A stretch of 64,000 bases of DNA, from positions 398,001 through 462,000 of the forward strand of contig NZ_PPGH01000035.1 of assembly GCF_002958735.1 (NCBI RefSeq), in the 5' to 3' direction. Below, piece by piece: positions 49,676 to 58,152 of this stretch; the stretch's first letter is position 1, and each line of letters opens with the position of its first letter. The notes below the pieces were generated by a model, which worked only from the letters and a program-made list of their open reading frames with translations, made no database searches and was not told where the DNA came from. The translations under genes were made by a program, and so were the position numbers. This DNA is from Chromatium okenii. Lineage in GTDB: Bacteria > Pseudomonadota > Gammaproteobacteria > Chromatiales > Chromatiaceae.

Positions 49676-50758
49676 ATGTCGAAAACCACCATCGTTCCCT
49701 TTGGTCCGCAGCATCCGGTGCTGCCGGAGCCGATTCATCTTGATCTGGAACTCGACGACGAGCGCGTGGTGCAGGCGCTGCCGTCGATTGGTTATGTGCA
49801 TCGCGGTCTCGAACTGCTCGCCGAACGCCATGATTTTATTGAAATGGCGCAGGTTGCCGAGCGCATTTGCGGGATTTGCAGCTTCATTCATAGCCAAGGT
49901 TATTGTCAGGGCATTGAGCAATTGCTGGGGCTGAAAGTGCCGCCTCGCGCTGCGTATCTGCGCACGATGTGGGCAGAAATGTCGCGGATTCAAAGCCATT
50001 TGTTATGGCTGGGATTGTCGGCAGATGCTTTTGGGTTCGAGAGTTTGTTTCAGCACAGTTGGCGCATCCGCGAAATGCTGGTTGATATTATTGAAGAAAC
50101 GACTGGCGGACGGGTGATTTTTGGCACCTGCAAAGTCGGCGGCATTCGCAAAGATGTCGATGCAGAAACGCTGCAACGGGTTGGCGGCAAAATCCGCGAG
50201 ATTGAAACTGCGTTTGATGAAGTGGCCAACATTTTCAGCATTGATCACACCGTCAGGCAGCGCACCGTTGGCATTGGCGTGATGACCGCCGAAGATGCCC
50301 ACGCGCTCGGCGCAGTTGGTCCGGTGCTCCGCGCCAGCGGTCACGCCTATGACCTGCGGCAACTGGGTTATGCGGCGTATGGCGAACTGGATTGGGAGCC
50401 GGTCGTCGAAACTGCTGGCGATTGTTACGCCCGCTGCATCGTGCGGTTGCGCGAAATCAGTCAGTCGATTGACTTGATTAAACAATGCCTTGATCGAATG
50501 CCGGACGGGGAAATCGAAGTGACGTTCAAAGGCAAACGACCGCAGGGCGAAACGATGATTCGGCTGGAACAGCCACGTGGCGAGGTTTGTTATTACATGA
50601 GCGCCAATGGCGGAAAATATCTGGAGCGGTTCCGGGTGCGCACACCAACTTTCGCCAACATCGCGCCGCTGGTGCACATGCTGAAAGGCTGCGAGCTGGC
50701 GGATGTGCCGGTGATTTTATTAACGATTGATCCCTGCGTGAGCTGCAACGAGAGGTAA
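49676..50758 (+). CDS. echE: Ech hydrogenase large subunit E, Ni-Fe catalytic
   Basis: 360 residues. Both Ni-binding cysteine pairs are present: C65 and C68 in ERICGICSF, and C354 and C357 in DPCVSCNER at the very end. Complex I NuoD lacks these, so this is a true hydrogenase. The start PFGPQHPVLPEPIHLDLELD is typical of group 4 enzymes. The chain ends three residues after the last cysteine, with no C-terminal extension for an endopeptidase, as reported for CooH-like and Ech large subunits. Interacting genes for nickel insertion (hyp) are not in the window. A GAGGAGGG ribosome site lies 8 bases upstream. Confidence 0.95.
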   Translation: MSKTTIVPFGPQHPVLPEPIHLDLELDDERVVQALPSIGYVHRGLELLAERHDFIEMAQVAERICGICSFIHSQGYCQGIEQLLGLKVPPRAAYLRTMWAEMSRIQSHLLWLGLSADAFGFESLFQHSWRIREMLVDIIEETTGGRVIFGTCKVGGIRKDVDAETLQRVGGKIREIETAFDEVANIFSIDHTVRQRTVGIGVMTAEDAHALGAVGPVLRASGHAYDLRQLGYAAYGELDWEPVVETAGDCYARCIVRLREISQSIDLIKQCLDRMPDGEIEVTFKGKRPQGETMIRLEQPRGEVCYYMSANGGKYLERFRVRTPTFANIAPLVHMLKGCELADVPVILLTIDPCVSCNER

Positions 50759-50762
50759 TCCA

Positions 50763-51095
50763 ATGTCTTGGTTCTCGATTTCCGCGCTGGTCACGCGCAG
50801 CGCCTTACACCGCCCAGCGACTCGGTTATATCCCGTAGAAAAACGGCAGCCTTATGCCAAAACTCGCGGGCATATTGCCTTCAAAATCACCGATTGCACC
50901 TTTTGCACCCTGTGCGCAGTGAAATGTCCAACGGGCGCGATTGTGGTGGGAAAAACCGATAACACTTGGGCAATTGACCACGGGCGCTGCATTCTGTGCG
51001 GCAACTGCGTCGAAAGTTGTCGGGAAAGTTGTATCAGCCTGCGCCAGCAGCCGTACCCGTCGATGCAACAACAGGAAGTTATCTGCTATCGGTAA
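50763..51095 (+). CDS. echF: Ech hydrogenase subunit F, 2x[4Fe-4S] ferredoxin-like
   Basis: 110 residues. Two cluster motifs are seen: CTFCTLCAVKCP and CILCGNCVESCRESC. The protein passes electrons from reduced ferredoxin into the complex, like NuoI. It begins MSWFSISALVTRSALHRPATR, four bases after the echE stop, and is the last gene of the operon, followed by an intrinsic terminator. The family length is about 110-130 residues, so it is complete. Confidence 0.93.
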   Translation: MSWFSISALVTRSALHRPATRLYPVEKRQPYAKTRGHIAFKITDCTFCTLCAVKCPTGAIVVGKTDNTWAIDHGRCILCGNCVESCRESCISLRQQPYPSMQQQEVICYR

Positions 51096-51113
51096 CTTTT
51101 GGAATATGTCTGA

Positions 51114-51147
51114 GGGCGCTGTTCATCGAGCAGCGCCCTTTATTTTG
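51114..51147 (+). terminator. Intrinsic terminator of the ech operon
   Basis: GGGCGCTG (51114-51121) and CAGCGCCC (51131-51138) form a perfect 8-bp stem with a 9-nt loop, followed by TTTATTTTG. It stands 19 bases after the echF stop and closes the operon. Confidence 0.88.
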
Positions 51148-51175
51148 TAAGAGTTGACGACTGACGGAGTGATTC

Positions 51176-52213
51176 GTGGACATCGCCGAACTTCTCGCTT
51201 TTAGTGTTAAAAACAACGCTTCTGATCTTCATCTTTCTGCTGGCTTGCCGCCGATGATTCGCGTCGATGGCGAAATGCGCCGAATTAATGTTCCGCCATT
51301 GGAACATCGCGCCGTGCATTCGCTGGTTTACGACATCATGAATGACAAGCAACGTAAGGATTATGAAGAGTTTTTGGAAACCGACTTTTCGTTTGAGATT
51401 CCCGGCGTGGCGCGATTTCGTGTCAATGCTTTTAATCAAAAACGCGGTGCTGGCGCAGTGTTTCGCTCCATTCCATCCAAAGTGCTGTCATTGGAAGAAT
51501 TAAAAGCACCAGTGAGTTTCAAAGAAATCGTCAACGTGCCGCGTGGGTTGGTGTTGGTGACTGGGCCGACCGGATCGGGCAAATCCACCACGCTGGCAGC
51601 GATGGTCGATCATCTCAACGAAAACGATTACGCCCACATTCTCACGATTGAAGACCCAATTGAATTCGTGCATATCAGTAAAAAATGCCTGATAAATCAA
51701 CGCGAAGTGCACCGCGACACGCTCGGCTTCAGCGAAGCATTGCGTTCGGCGCTGCGCCAAGACCCCGACATCATTCTGGTCGGCGAAATGCGCGATCTGG
51801 AAACCATTCGGCTCGCGCTTACCGCTGCTGAAACCGGACATCTCGTATTCGGTACGCTGCACACGACCTCTGCCGCCAAAACCATCGACCGTATTATTGA
51901 CGTATTTCCGGCAGCAGAAAAAGACATGGTACGCGCAATGTTATCGGAATCATTGCGCTCGGTAATTGCACAAACCTTATTGAAAAAAATCGGCGGCGGG
52001 CGAGTGGCAGCGCATGAAATTATGATCGGCACTCCGGCAATTCGGAATCTCATTCGTGAAGGCAAAGTTGCACAGATGTATTCAGCAATTCAAACCGGTC
52101 AAGCGCACGGAATGCAAACGCTGGATCAGAATCTAAAAGAATTGGTACAAAAAGGACTTATTAACCGTAAAGATGCGCGGACGAAAGCGCAGAATAAGGA
52201 TGATTTCATGTAA
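51176..52213 (+). CDS. pilT: Type IV pilus retraction ATPase PilT
   Basis: 345 residues from GTG at 51176, with GGAG seven bases upstream. The secretion-ATPase core has Walker A GPTGSGKSTT, the Asp box TIEDPIEFVH, Walker B IILVGEMRDLETIRLAL and the His box TGHLVFGTLHT. The start MDIAELLAFSVKNNASDLHLS and the AIRNLIREGKVAQMYSAIQT segment with its retraction motif are those of PilT. The cytoplasmic hexamer powers pilus retraction for twitching motility and DNA uptake. It is followed by pilU in a TAATG overlap. Confidence 0.96.
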   Translation: MDIAELLAFSVKNNASDLHLSAGLPPMIRVDGEMRRINVPPLEHRAVHSLVYDIMNDKQRKDYEEFLETDFSFEIPGVARFRVNAFNQKRGAGAVFRSIPSKVLSLEELKAPVSFKEIVNVPRGLVLVTGPTGSGKSTTLAAMVDHLNENDYAHILTIEDPIEFVHISKKCLINQREVHRDTLGFSEALRSALRQDPDIILVGEMRDLETIRLALTAAETGHLVFGTLHTTSAAKTIDRIIDVFPAAEKDMVRAMLSESLRSVIAQTLLKKIGGGRVAAHEIMIGTPAIRNLIREGKVAQMYSAIQTGQAHGMQTLDQNLKELVQKGLINRKDARTKAQNKDDFM

Positions 52214-53370
52214 TGGACTTCAAACGCGCATTAGAACAATTACTCACTGCCTTAGATGATAAAAAAGGTTCTGACCTATTTATTACTGCGGGGTGGCCGC
52301 CGAGTATTAAAATTAACGGTACTATTTATCCTGCTGCGAAACAACCGCTCACTGCCGATCAAGTGCGCGGAATGGTCTATGAAGTAATGAATGAGCGCCA
52401 ACGCGCAGAATTTGAGGACACTAAAGAATGTCAGTTTGCAATTGATCGCGCCTCACTAGGTCGTTTTCGCGTCAGTGCTTTTGTACAGCGCGATTGTGCG
52501 GGAATGGTTTTGCGGCGAATTGAATCGCAAATTCCCACATTAGAAGAACTTAAATTGCCCGCAATTTTACGCGAATTGGCAATGAATAAACGTGGGTTAG
52601 TGATTTTTGTCGGTGCAACTGGTACGGGCAAATCCACTTCATTAGCTGCATTGGTTGGTTATCGCAACCGCAAAAGTAGTGGACACATCATCACCGTTGA
52701 AGACCCTATTGAATTTGTTCACGAACACGACGGCTGCATCATTACCCAGCGCGAAGTTGGAGTGGATACAGAATCTTTTGATGTTGCATTGCGTAACACC
52801 CTGCGCCAAGCTCCTGACGTGATTTTAATCGGTGAAATTCGCGCCCGTTCTACGATGAAATATGCAATGACTTTTGCTGAAACTGGTCATCTGGTGTTGG
52901 CGACTTTGCACGCGAATAATGCTAATCAAGCACTTGATCGTATTATTAACTTTTTTCCAGAAGAATCCCGTGATCAGATGCTGCTTGATCTTTCTTTGAA
53001 CCTTAAAGCCATCGTTGCCCAGCAATTGATTCCATGCAAAAATGGTCAGGGGCGGCGAGCGGTAATCGAAATCTTGATCAATACACCGCTGGCAGCTGAT
53101 TTAATTCGCAAAGGCGAAATTAATAAACTGAAAGAGCTGATGAAAAACTCCGGCGAACAGGGCATGATTACCTTCGATCAAGCATTATTTAACCTTTATG
53201 CGGAAGGTGAAATTAGCTATGATGATGCCATTCATTTTGCCGATTCAGCTAACGAAGTTCGTTTAACGATTAAACTCCAAAGCGGTGACGCGCAACGCGC
53301 TGCAACGGATCGCGCAATTGATGCGATTACTTTGGTACAAGAAAGCGAACATAAAAAGTCCCTGCGTTAA
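52213..53370 (+). CDS. pilU: PilT-dependent retraction ATPase PilU
   Basis: 385 residues beginning MDFKRALEQLLTALDDKKGS, overlapping the pilT stop by one base. Walker A is GATGTGKSTS, the Asp box is TVEDPIEFVHEHDGC, and Walker B is VILIGEIRARSTMKYAM. The C-terminal EINKLKELMKNSGEQGM region and length are typical of PilU. PilU assists PilT in retraction and adds force. The pilT-pilU order is the normal gammaproteobacterial one. A short tail after residue 355 is variable, as in the family. Confidence 0.95.
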   Translation: MDFKRALEQLLTALDDKKGSDLFITAGWPPSIKINGTIYPAAKQPLTADQVRGMVYEVMNERQRAEFEDTKECQFAIDRASLGRFRVSAFVQRDCAGMVLRRIESQIPTLEELKLPAILRELAMNKRGLVIFVGATGTGKSTSLAALVGYRNRKSSGHIITVEDPIEFVHEHDGCIITQREVGVDTESFDVALRNTLRQAPDVILIGEIRARSTMKYAMTFAETGHLVLATLHANNANQALDRIINFFPEESRDQMLLDLSLNLKAIVAQQLIPCKNGQGRRAVIEILINTPLAADLIRKGEINKLKELMKNSGEQGMITFDQALFNLYAEGEISYDDAIHFADSANEVRLTIKLQSGDAQRAATDRAIDAITLVQESEHKKSLR

Positions 53371-53470
53371 TGATCATCTGAGTTATCAATAATGTACATT
53401 GCGAAGTATTGATATTTCAAATAACGCTACGGATAAAACCATACTCATAGAAGACGCTCAAAAATGATGC

Positions 53471-53499
53471 TTGACACCGAGCGATCATGTTGTTCTAAT
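53471..53499 (+). promoter_or_regulatory. Sigma-70 promoter of tRNA-Phe
   Basis: TTGACA at 53471-53476, a 17-bp spacer, and TCTAAT at 53494-53499, followed by the GC-rich discriminator ACGCCCC. The distance to the tRNA 5' end is about 34 bases. A near-consensus promoter with GC-rich discriminator is typical of growth-rate-controlled stable RNA genes. The rest of 53371-53470 shows no gene. Confidence 0.82.
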
Positions 53500-53533
53500 A
53501 CGCCCCTCAATTGAGTTGCACCTTTTTTGATAC

Positions 53534-53609
<76 letters not shown>

Positions 53610-53614
53610 AACAA

Positions 53615-53651
53615 AAATCCTCGCTTTTTTGATAAAGAGCGGGGATTTTTT
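53615..53651 (+). terminator. Intrinsic terminator of tRNA-Phe
   Basis: AAATCCTCGCT (53615-53625) pairs with AGCGGGGATTT (53638-53648) with one G-T pair, and is followed by a T-run. It begins six bases after the tRNA CCA. Confidence 0.85.
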
Positions 53652-53685
53652 ATGCCAGCGCATTTGGCTATTTGGCGGAACCAAG

Positions 53686-54840
53686 ATGTCGCATTCCACG
53701 CGCAACAACCCACCACTCATTGCTCATATTATTCACCGATTAGCGATTGGTGGATTAGAAAATGGTCTGGTTAATTTAATCAACCACATGCCAACTAATC
53801 GTTATCGTCACGCCATTATTTGCATGACCGAATACACTGATTTCAGTCAGCGTATTCAACATAACGATGTCACACTTCACGCGCTACATAAGCGCGAAGG
53901 CAATGATTTTTCAATTCATGGACGATTATGGCGGCTTTTGCGTCAATTACGCCCAGCAATCGTGCATACCCGCAATTTAGCAACACTAGAAATGCAAACT
54001 ACAGCCGCATTTGCTGGAGTGCGGCATCGTGTACATGGCGAACATGGCTGGGATATTGGCGATCTGGATGGTTCCAGTATTAAACAACGACGCTTGCGGC
54101 AGTTATTTCGACCTTTTATTAGCCAATACATTGTACTTTCTCAACATCAACGCGATTATTTATTGAAACATATTGGCGTTCCTGCTGCGCGTATCAGCCA
54201 TATTTGCAATGGCGTTGATACACAGCGTTTTTATCCTACTTCTGCATCGCATATTAGTGCGCTTCCAAATGGCTTTGCGCCGCCAGGAACACTCGTGATT
54301 GGTACTGTGATGCGAATGCAGCCGGTTAAAGCGCCTGAAATTTTAGTAGATAGTTTTATTCAATTGCTTGCGCAAGAACCAACAGCGCGTGAACGAATAC
54401 GCTTGGTGATGATTGGTGACGGCGCATTATTACCAATGCTGCGTGAACGTCTCACCGCAGCAGGCGTGATCAATCTAGCTTGGTTGCCCGGTGCTCGTGA
54501 TGATATTCCTGACTTATTACGCAGCTTTGATGTATTTGTATTGCCGTCATTAGCAGAAGGAATTTGCAATACTATTTTAGAAGCGATGGCAAGCGGTTTA
54601 CCTGTCATCGCAACGCGAGTGGGTGGAAATCCTGAACTGGTGATTGCAGGAGAAACCGGAGATTTAATCGCGCCAGCAAACGTTAATGAATTAACAGCAA
54701 CACTTGCAGCTTATTTACATTCACCGGCGCGTATTCAAAGAGAAGGTGAAGCGGCACGTCATCGCGCTGAACAGGAATTCAGTCTTGATACAATGGTTGG
54801 GCGCTATCTGGCAGTGTATGACAAGTTATTAACGCATTGA
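53686..54840 (+). CDS. Glycosyltransferase, exosortase-A/PEP-CTERM-associated (TIGR03088 type)
   Basis: 384 residues from ATG at 53686 (MSHSTRNNPPLIAHIIHRLA); the frame is open from 53629, but GGCGGAA lies upstream of the chosen start. The signature HIIHRLAIGGLENGLVNLIN is that of the TIGR03088 sugar transferases that accompany exosortase A systems. The GT-B fold of family 4 continues with VHGEHGWDIGD, CNGVDTQRFYP, IGTVMRMQPVKAPE and the donor-binding LPSLAEGICNTILEAMASGLP. It would add a sugar to a lipid-linked glycan at the membrane. It is convergent with the ACP-hydrolase operon that carries further exosortase-A marker genes. The exosortase itself is not in the window. Confidence 0.9.
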   Translation: MSHSTRNNPPLIAHIIHRLAIGGLENGLVNLINHMPTNRYRHAIICMTEYTDFSQRIQHNDVTLHALHKREGNDFSIHGRLWRLLRQLRPAIVHTRNLATLEMQTTAAFAGVRHRVHGEHGWDIGDLDGSSIKQRRLRQLFRPFISQYIVLSQHQRDYLLKHIGVPAARISHICNGVDTQRFYPTSASHISALPNGFAPPGTLVIGTVMRMQPVKAPEILVDSFIQLLAQEPTARERIRLVMIGDGALLPMLRERLTAAGVINLAWLPGARDDIPDLLRSFDVFVLPSLAEGICNTILEAMASGLPVIATRVGGNPELVIAGETGDLIAPANVNELTATLAAYLHSPARIQREGEAARHRAEQEFSLDTMVGRYLAVYDKLLTH

Positions 54841-54846
54841 GTGACG

Positions 54847-55467
54847 TTACTTTATTTTTCCACTTTTAGCTGCATCACCGCCCTGAGATTCAAGTTCTCT
54901 CAAACGGTGAATAAGCATGTCTGATTTATTACTCTTTGCGATACCCTGTTTGAGAATTTTAACTGCCTCAGCTTTATCGCCTTTCTCAACATAATAATCA
55001 CTGATACGTGCATACGCTGGGCTGTAATTTGGACGTAGTGCAATCGCTTTTTTAAGCCAAGGCACTGCATCATCAGGTTGATTGAGTTTGAAAAGAATTC
55101 GTGCTTTTGAGACGTAAATTTCGGGAAGAAAAAAGAATTTAGGATCGTGGTTGTTTCTTAAAACGTAATCAATATCACTAATAGCATGAAAAATTTTACT
55201 GTGTGCAAGATCACGATCTGACATGTATACCGCATTATTTTCACTATTCAGAGCCCAGCAGTAATGATGTAAGTGGTTATAACCAAGACCATAGCGTTTA
55301 ATGTATTCTTCAATTGGCACAGGATCACCGCTAATTTCTCTAATCTGCTGCGTCCCTTTACAATAAGCCGGTAATCGCAACAACTCACTGACGCTTTCAA
55401 CATTGTCAGCTTGGACTGTGGTTGCAAAGAACAACGCCAACAAAACAATTAATTTTTTTATGTTCAT
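54847..55467 (-). CDS. Exported TPR-like protein
   Basis: 206 residues from ATG at 55467 (MNIKKLIVLLALFFATTVQA), preceded by AGGAGAAA. The signal peptide is cut after about residue 20. The N-terminal half has ESVSELLRLPAYCKGTQQIREI and HLHHYCWALNSE. From about residue 105, helical repeats of TPR type follow: YVSKARILFKLNQPDDAVPWLKKA, PAYARISDYYVEKGDKAEAVKILK. It is periplasmic, with two or more cysteines. Its start overlaps the end of hydrolase 1 (ATGA), so it is the last gene of the exosortase-A-associated operon and probably takes part in the same glycan or protein export process. Confidence 0.8.
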   Translation of the reverse strand: MNIKKLIVLLALFFATTVQADNVESVSELLRLPAYCKGTQQIREISGDPVPIEEYIKRYGLGYNHLHHYCWALNSENNAVYMSDRDLAHSKIFHAISDIDYVLRNNHDPKFFFLPEIYVSKARILFKLNQPDDAVPWLKKAIALRPNYSPAYARISDYYVEKGDKAEAVKILKQGIAKSNKSDMLIHRLRELESQGGDAAKSGKIK

Positions 55468-56354
55468 TTGTGTTTCTCCTGATCCAAAAACCAAATTGTT
55501 GATTTTGAAACTTCGTTTCGCCATTTTTTACTCGAAAACGTGTGATTTGCTTGAGGAATAATGTGCTGAGAAATGTTCTCCTTTTGAGAAGCAATACGCC
55601 ATTTACGATGACGTTCTTTCAACGAAATGAATTCCTGTGCTGTTAAATCATTTCCGCTCAGAATAAATAGGACTTTACCCTGAAAACACTGTAATCCACT
55701 GCACATTTTTTCAATAAAATTTGTTGCTGTGACTGTTTGAGTTGATGAAGCAACTGACTTTATATCTGAATTATCAATATAATTTTTTATTGAGCGAACC
55801 GATTTTAATAAATCAAGTGATGAACTGAAAAACCCAAATCGACCAGAAAATAATTTAGTCCAAAAAGAACGTTGCAGCAATCGCTTGGAATAATACTGTG
55901 TCAAACGCACCCGTGCTGCCGCTTCTTCAGTATGCACCCAAGGATTGAGCAAAATCAATCCACTCACTCTCAAATCATGATGCGCATAAATCAACGCAGC
56001 AGAAGCAGCATCACATAACCCCCAAATGATGACAGAAGTTAATTCTGGTCTGTGCTGCATTAAACAATCAATTGCGGTTTTTATATCCACATCTACGGTA
56101 TCAAAAGCTCGTTGCTCGCCCTCGCTGTCGCCCATACCGCGATAATCAAAACGCAGACTTGCAATTCCATTCTCAGCTAAATCACGCGCCAGTAATGTGA
56201 ATTGACGATGACTCCCAGCACGATATTGTGGTCCGCCAACAACAATTAACACGCCGATTTTAATCCGCTGATGATGTGGTTGCGCAATGATTCCAATTAA
56301 ACGTTGACCTTCGCAATTAAAAACCACTGGAGATTCTGAATAATGATCGTTCAT
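55464..56354 (-). CDS. Exosortase-A-associated alpha/beta hydrolase 1
   Basis: 296 residues from ATG at 56354 (MNDHYSESPVVFNCEGQRL), overlapping hydrolase 2 by ATGA. The signature GGPQYRAGSHRQFTLLARDL, followed by SLRFDYRGMGDSEG, matches the hydr1_PEP family (TIGR03100). The usual nucleophile region reads VIIWGLCDAASAALIYAHH, with Cys in the position where GxSxG proteins have Ser, a known trait of this family. It is placed between hydrolase 2 and the TPR protein in a tightly overlapping operon. The substrate is unknown; the partner acyl carrier protein suggests an acyl or aminoacyl transfer step. Confidence 0.88.
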   Translation of the reverse strand: MNDHYSESPVVFNCEGQRLIGIIAQPHHQRIKIGVLIVVGGPQYRAGSHRQFTLLARDLAENGIASLRFDYRGMGDSEGEQRAFDTVDVDIKTAIDCLMQHRPELTSVIIWGLCDAASAALIYAHHDLRVSGLILLNPWVHTEEAAARVRLTQYYSKRLLQRSFWTKLFSGRFGFFSSSLDLLKSVRSIKNYIDNSDIKSVASSTQTVTATNFIEKMCSGLQCFQGKVLFILSGNDLTAQEFISLKERHRKWRIASQKENISQHIIPQANHTFSSKKWRNEVSKSTIWFLDQEKHK

Positions 56355-57187
56355 TGCAGTATTTGCTCCATCATTTCCATTGTTGCAGTCAACAACGCAG
56401 GGCATTCACTGATTTCTTGTGTCATCCAAAACGGTTCGCCTACAACGTAGCGAGTGTATAAATGACAGCCATTATTTTTCCATTCTTGAATCACTTTTTG
56501 CTGTGCTGGAATTGGTAAACTTTCTGCACCAGCAACAATATCAATCCAAATAATAGGGCAAAAAGGCGTCATTTGTTCTAAACGCAAAGTAGCAATCGTT
56601 TGTGCGAGTTCTGCTGCTAGAAAATAACCGCCAATTTCTACTGATTCACCAGCCGTTAGTTGCTCGCGCAATTGACGGGTTCCGATTCGTGCTTGACCTT
56701 CGCTTAACATCTCGCTGGCAAGTTTAATTCGTAAAAATTGGTTAATAAATAATTCGCCATTGATAATAGGTTGCCACAATATCATTCCTGCGATATTTGG
56801 CAGTTGTTTTGCGCAATCAACCGCGAGCATTCCTCCCAAACGTAAGCCCCAAATAAATAGCGACGTATCGTTATTGGTTTCGTTATTTAACCAATCAATG
56901 GCACAAAATACATCAGCTTTCCAACGTTCCCAGCGTGCATCGCCAAAATCACCCCAACTATCGCCGCAACCGGTTAAATCTAGTTGTAATACTGCGATGC
57001 CTGCTGCGGCACATTGACGTGCTTGCAATGCTGCCATGCGCCGCGATTTGTGCATTTCTTCTGCAAAAGGATGAAGATAAATGACTTTAGCGCGAATAGG
57101 CGCATTCACCGGCGTTGAATACATACAAAACAAGTGACCCAATGGCGTTGGTAGGAAAAACGGATTGATGTTCACTGCCGCATTCAT
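56351..57187 (-). CDS. Exosortase-A-associated alpha/beta hydrolase 2
   Basis: 278 residues from ATG at 57187, overlapping the ACP stop by one base. The start FFLPTPLGHLFCMYSTP, then VIYLHPFAEEMHKSRRMAALQ and VLQLDLTGCGDSWGDFGDARW, is the signature of hydr2_PEP (TIGR03101). LFIWGLRLGGMLAVDCAK stands where the nucleophile elbow is expected and lacks a Ser. It occurs with hydrolase 1 and the acyl carrier protein in exosortase A loci of many Gram-negatives. The function is not proven; a role in making or transferring an acyl group for the surface polymer is inferred from context. Confidence 0.88.
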   Translation of the reverse strand: MNAAVNINPFFLPTPLGHLFCMYSTPVNAPIRAKVIYLHPFAEEMHKSRRMAALQARQCAAAGIAVLQLDLTGCGDSWGDFGDARWERWKADVFCAIDWLNNETNNDTSLFIWGLRLGGMLAVDCAKQLPNIAGMILWQPIINGELFINQFLRIKLASEMLSEGQARIGTRQLREQLTAGESVEIGGYFLAAELAQTIATLRLEQMTPFCPIIWIDIVAGAESLPIPAQQKVIQEWKNNGCHLYTRYVVGEPFWMTQEISECPALLTATMEMMEQILQ

Positions 57188-57444
57188 TAGGCAGAACCAT
57201 CAAGTTTTCGTGTCACAAATTCGACTAAACTGCCCAGCGTCTCGAAACTTTCAGCGCTAATTTCATCATCATCGACGCAAAAACCAAAGTGTTCTTCTAA
57301 CGCGGTGATGATATTAACCACCGCCATTGAATCCAATTCAGGAATTGCGCCCAGCAATGCAGAATTGGCATTCAGATTTGCACCGCGATTACCGAGTTGC
57401 AGCGTGTGAACCAATAGCGTTTTCACTTGATTAAAAGTGTTCAT
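57187..57444 (-). CDS. Acyl carrier protein, exosortase-A-associated
   Basis: 85 residues starting MNTFNQVKTLLVHTLQLGN. The phosphopantetheine attachment Ser is in PELDSMAVVNIITALEEHF. Acidic helices follow (VDDDEISAESFETLGSLVEF). It carries an acyl or aminoacyl group as a thioester for the neighbouring hydrolases. It is the first gene of the four-gene operon ACP-hydrolase 2-hydrolase 1-TPR. The acyl-CoA ligase and PLP-dependent decarboxylase that usually precede it are missing here, and 219 bp separate it from the divergent rpmB. Confidence 0.88.
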   Translation of the reverse strand: MNTFNQVKTLLVHTLQLGNRGANLNANSALLGAIPELDSMAVVNIITALEEHFGFCVDDDEISAESFETLGSLVEFVTRKLDGSA

Positions 57445-57581
57445 GGAATAAGACCATAATGGTGATGAATCGGTTTTTTATGGCAAACAGTTTAAAATAA
57501 TTTTATCGCTATCGCTAGACTAAATGATTGATTTTAGAAAATATGATGATAATGAAAACCATCAAAATCATTCGCTAAGAC

Positions 57582-57611
57582 TTGACATTTGATAAACCAA
57601 CATGCTTGAAT
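57582..57611 (+). promoter_or_regulatory. Candidate promoter of rpmB-rpmG
   Basis: TTGACA at 57582-57587, an 18-bp spacer, and TTGAAT at 57606-57611, 52 bases before the rpmB start. The -35 is perfect and the -10 matches four of six. It is proposed from sequence only. Confidence 0.45.
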
Positions 57612-57663
57612 CCCGCTCCTTTCTGTACTGAAACACAGTCGTTGACTCGCAGGAATTCCAACC

Positions 57664-57900
57664 ATGTCTAAGGTATGCCAAGTTACTGGCAAGCGCCCAC
57701 TTACCGGTAACAATGTTTCACACGCAAACAACAAGACCAAGCGCCGTTTTCTACCTAATCTCCATGAGCACCGCTTTTGGGTTGCCAGCGAAAGCCGTTT
57801 TGTGAAATTGCGGGTTTCCGCCAACGGAATGCGCACCATTGATAAAAAAGGAATCGACATCGTTCTCGGTGAGATTCGCGCCCGTGGCGAACAGGTCTAA
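57664..57900 (+). CDS. rpmB: Ribosomal protein bL28
   Basis: 78 residues starting [20 protein letters not shown], with [19 protein letters not shown] and the basic C-terminus typical of L28. It is a component of the large ribosomal subunit. The usual gammaproteobacterial pair rpmB-rpmG is preserved, with 15 bp between the genes. AGGA is found upstream of the start. Confidence 0.97.
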   Translation: MSKVCQVTGKRPLTGNNVSHANNKTKRRFLPNLHEHRFWVASESRFVKLRVSANGMRTIDKKGIDIVLGEIRARGEQV

Positions 57901-57915
57901 TTAGAGGATTGCTTT

Positions 57916-58083
57916 ATGGCTAAGGCAGCACGCGAAAAAATCCGTCTCAATTCTAGCGCCGGTACCGGTCATTTTTATACGACCACTAAAAACAAGCGCA
58001 ATCAACCCGGTAAGATGGAAATCAAAAAGTTTGATCCCGTCGTCCGCCAGCATGTGATGTATAAAGAAGGCAAAATTAAGTAG
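57916..58083 (+). CDS. rpmG: Ribosomal protein bL33
   Basis: 55 residues from ATG at 57916 to TAG at 58081, starting [20 protein letters not shown] and ending [14 protein letters not shown]. The central [21 protein letters not shown] is the L33 core. There are no cysteine pairs, so it is the zinc-independent form. AGAGGA lies 8-13 bases upstream of the start. It is co-transcribed with rpmB. Confidence 0.97.
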   Translation: MAKAAREKIRLNSSAGTGHFYTTTKNKRNQPGKMEIKKFDPVVRQHVMYKEGKIK

Positions 58084-58124
58084 CCGCAATTTACCCCGCG
58101 TCACCTGCTAAACGATTCTAAAAC

Positions 58125-58152
58125 ATCGACATGCGCTTAACTGCATGTCGAT
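58125..58152 (+). terminator. Hairpin after rpmG
   Basis: ATCGACATGC (58125-58134) and GCATGTCGAT (58143-58152) form a perfect 10-bp stem with an 8-nt loop, followed by TGTT. It is 42 bases past the rpmG stop and is probably the rpmBG terminator. The remaining 58153-58314 holds no gene; no -24/-12 promoter was found before nifL. Confidence 0.7.

Noticed and set aside
45390..51095. Complex I or Mrp antiporter instead of a hydrogenase
   Set aside because: The large subunit has both CxxC Ni-binding pairs, and the six-gene order is that of Ech; complex I would have more membrane subunits and no such cysteines.
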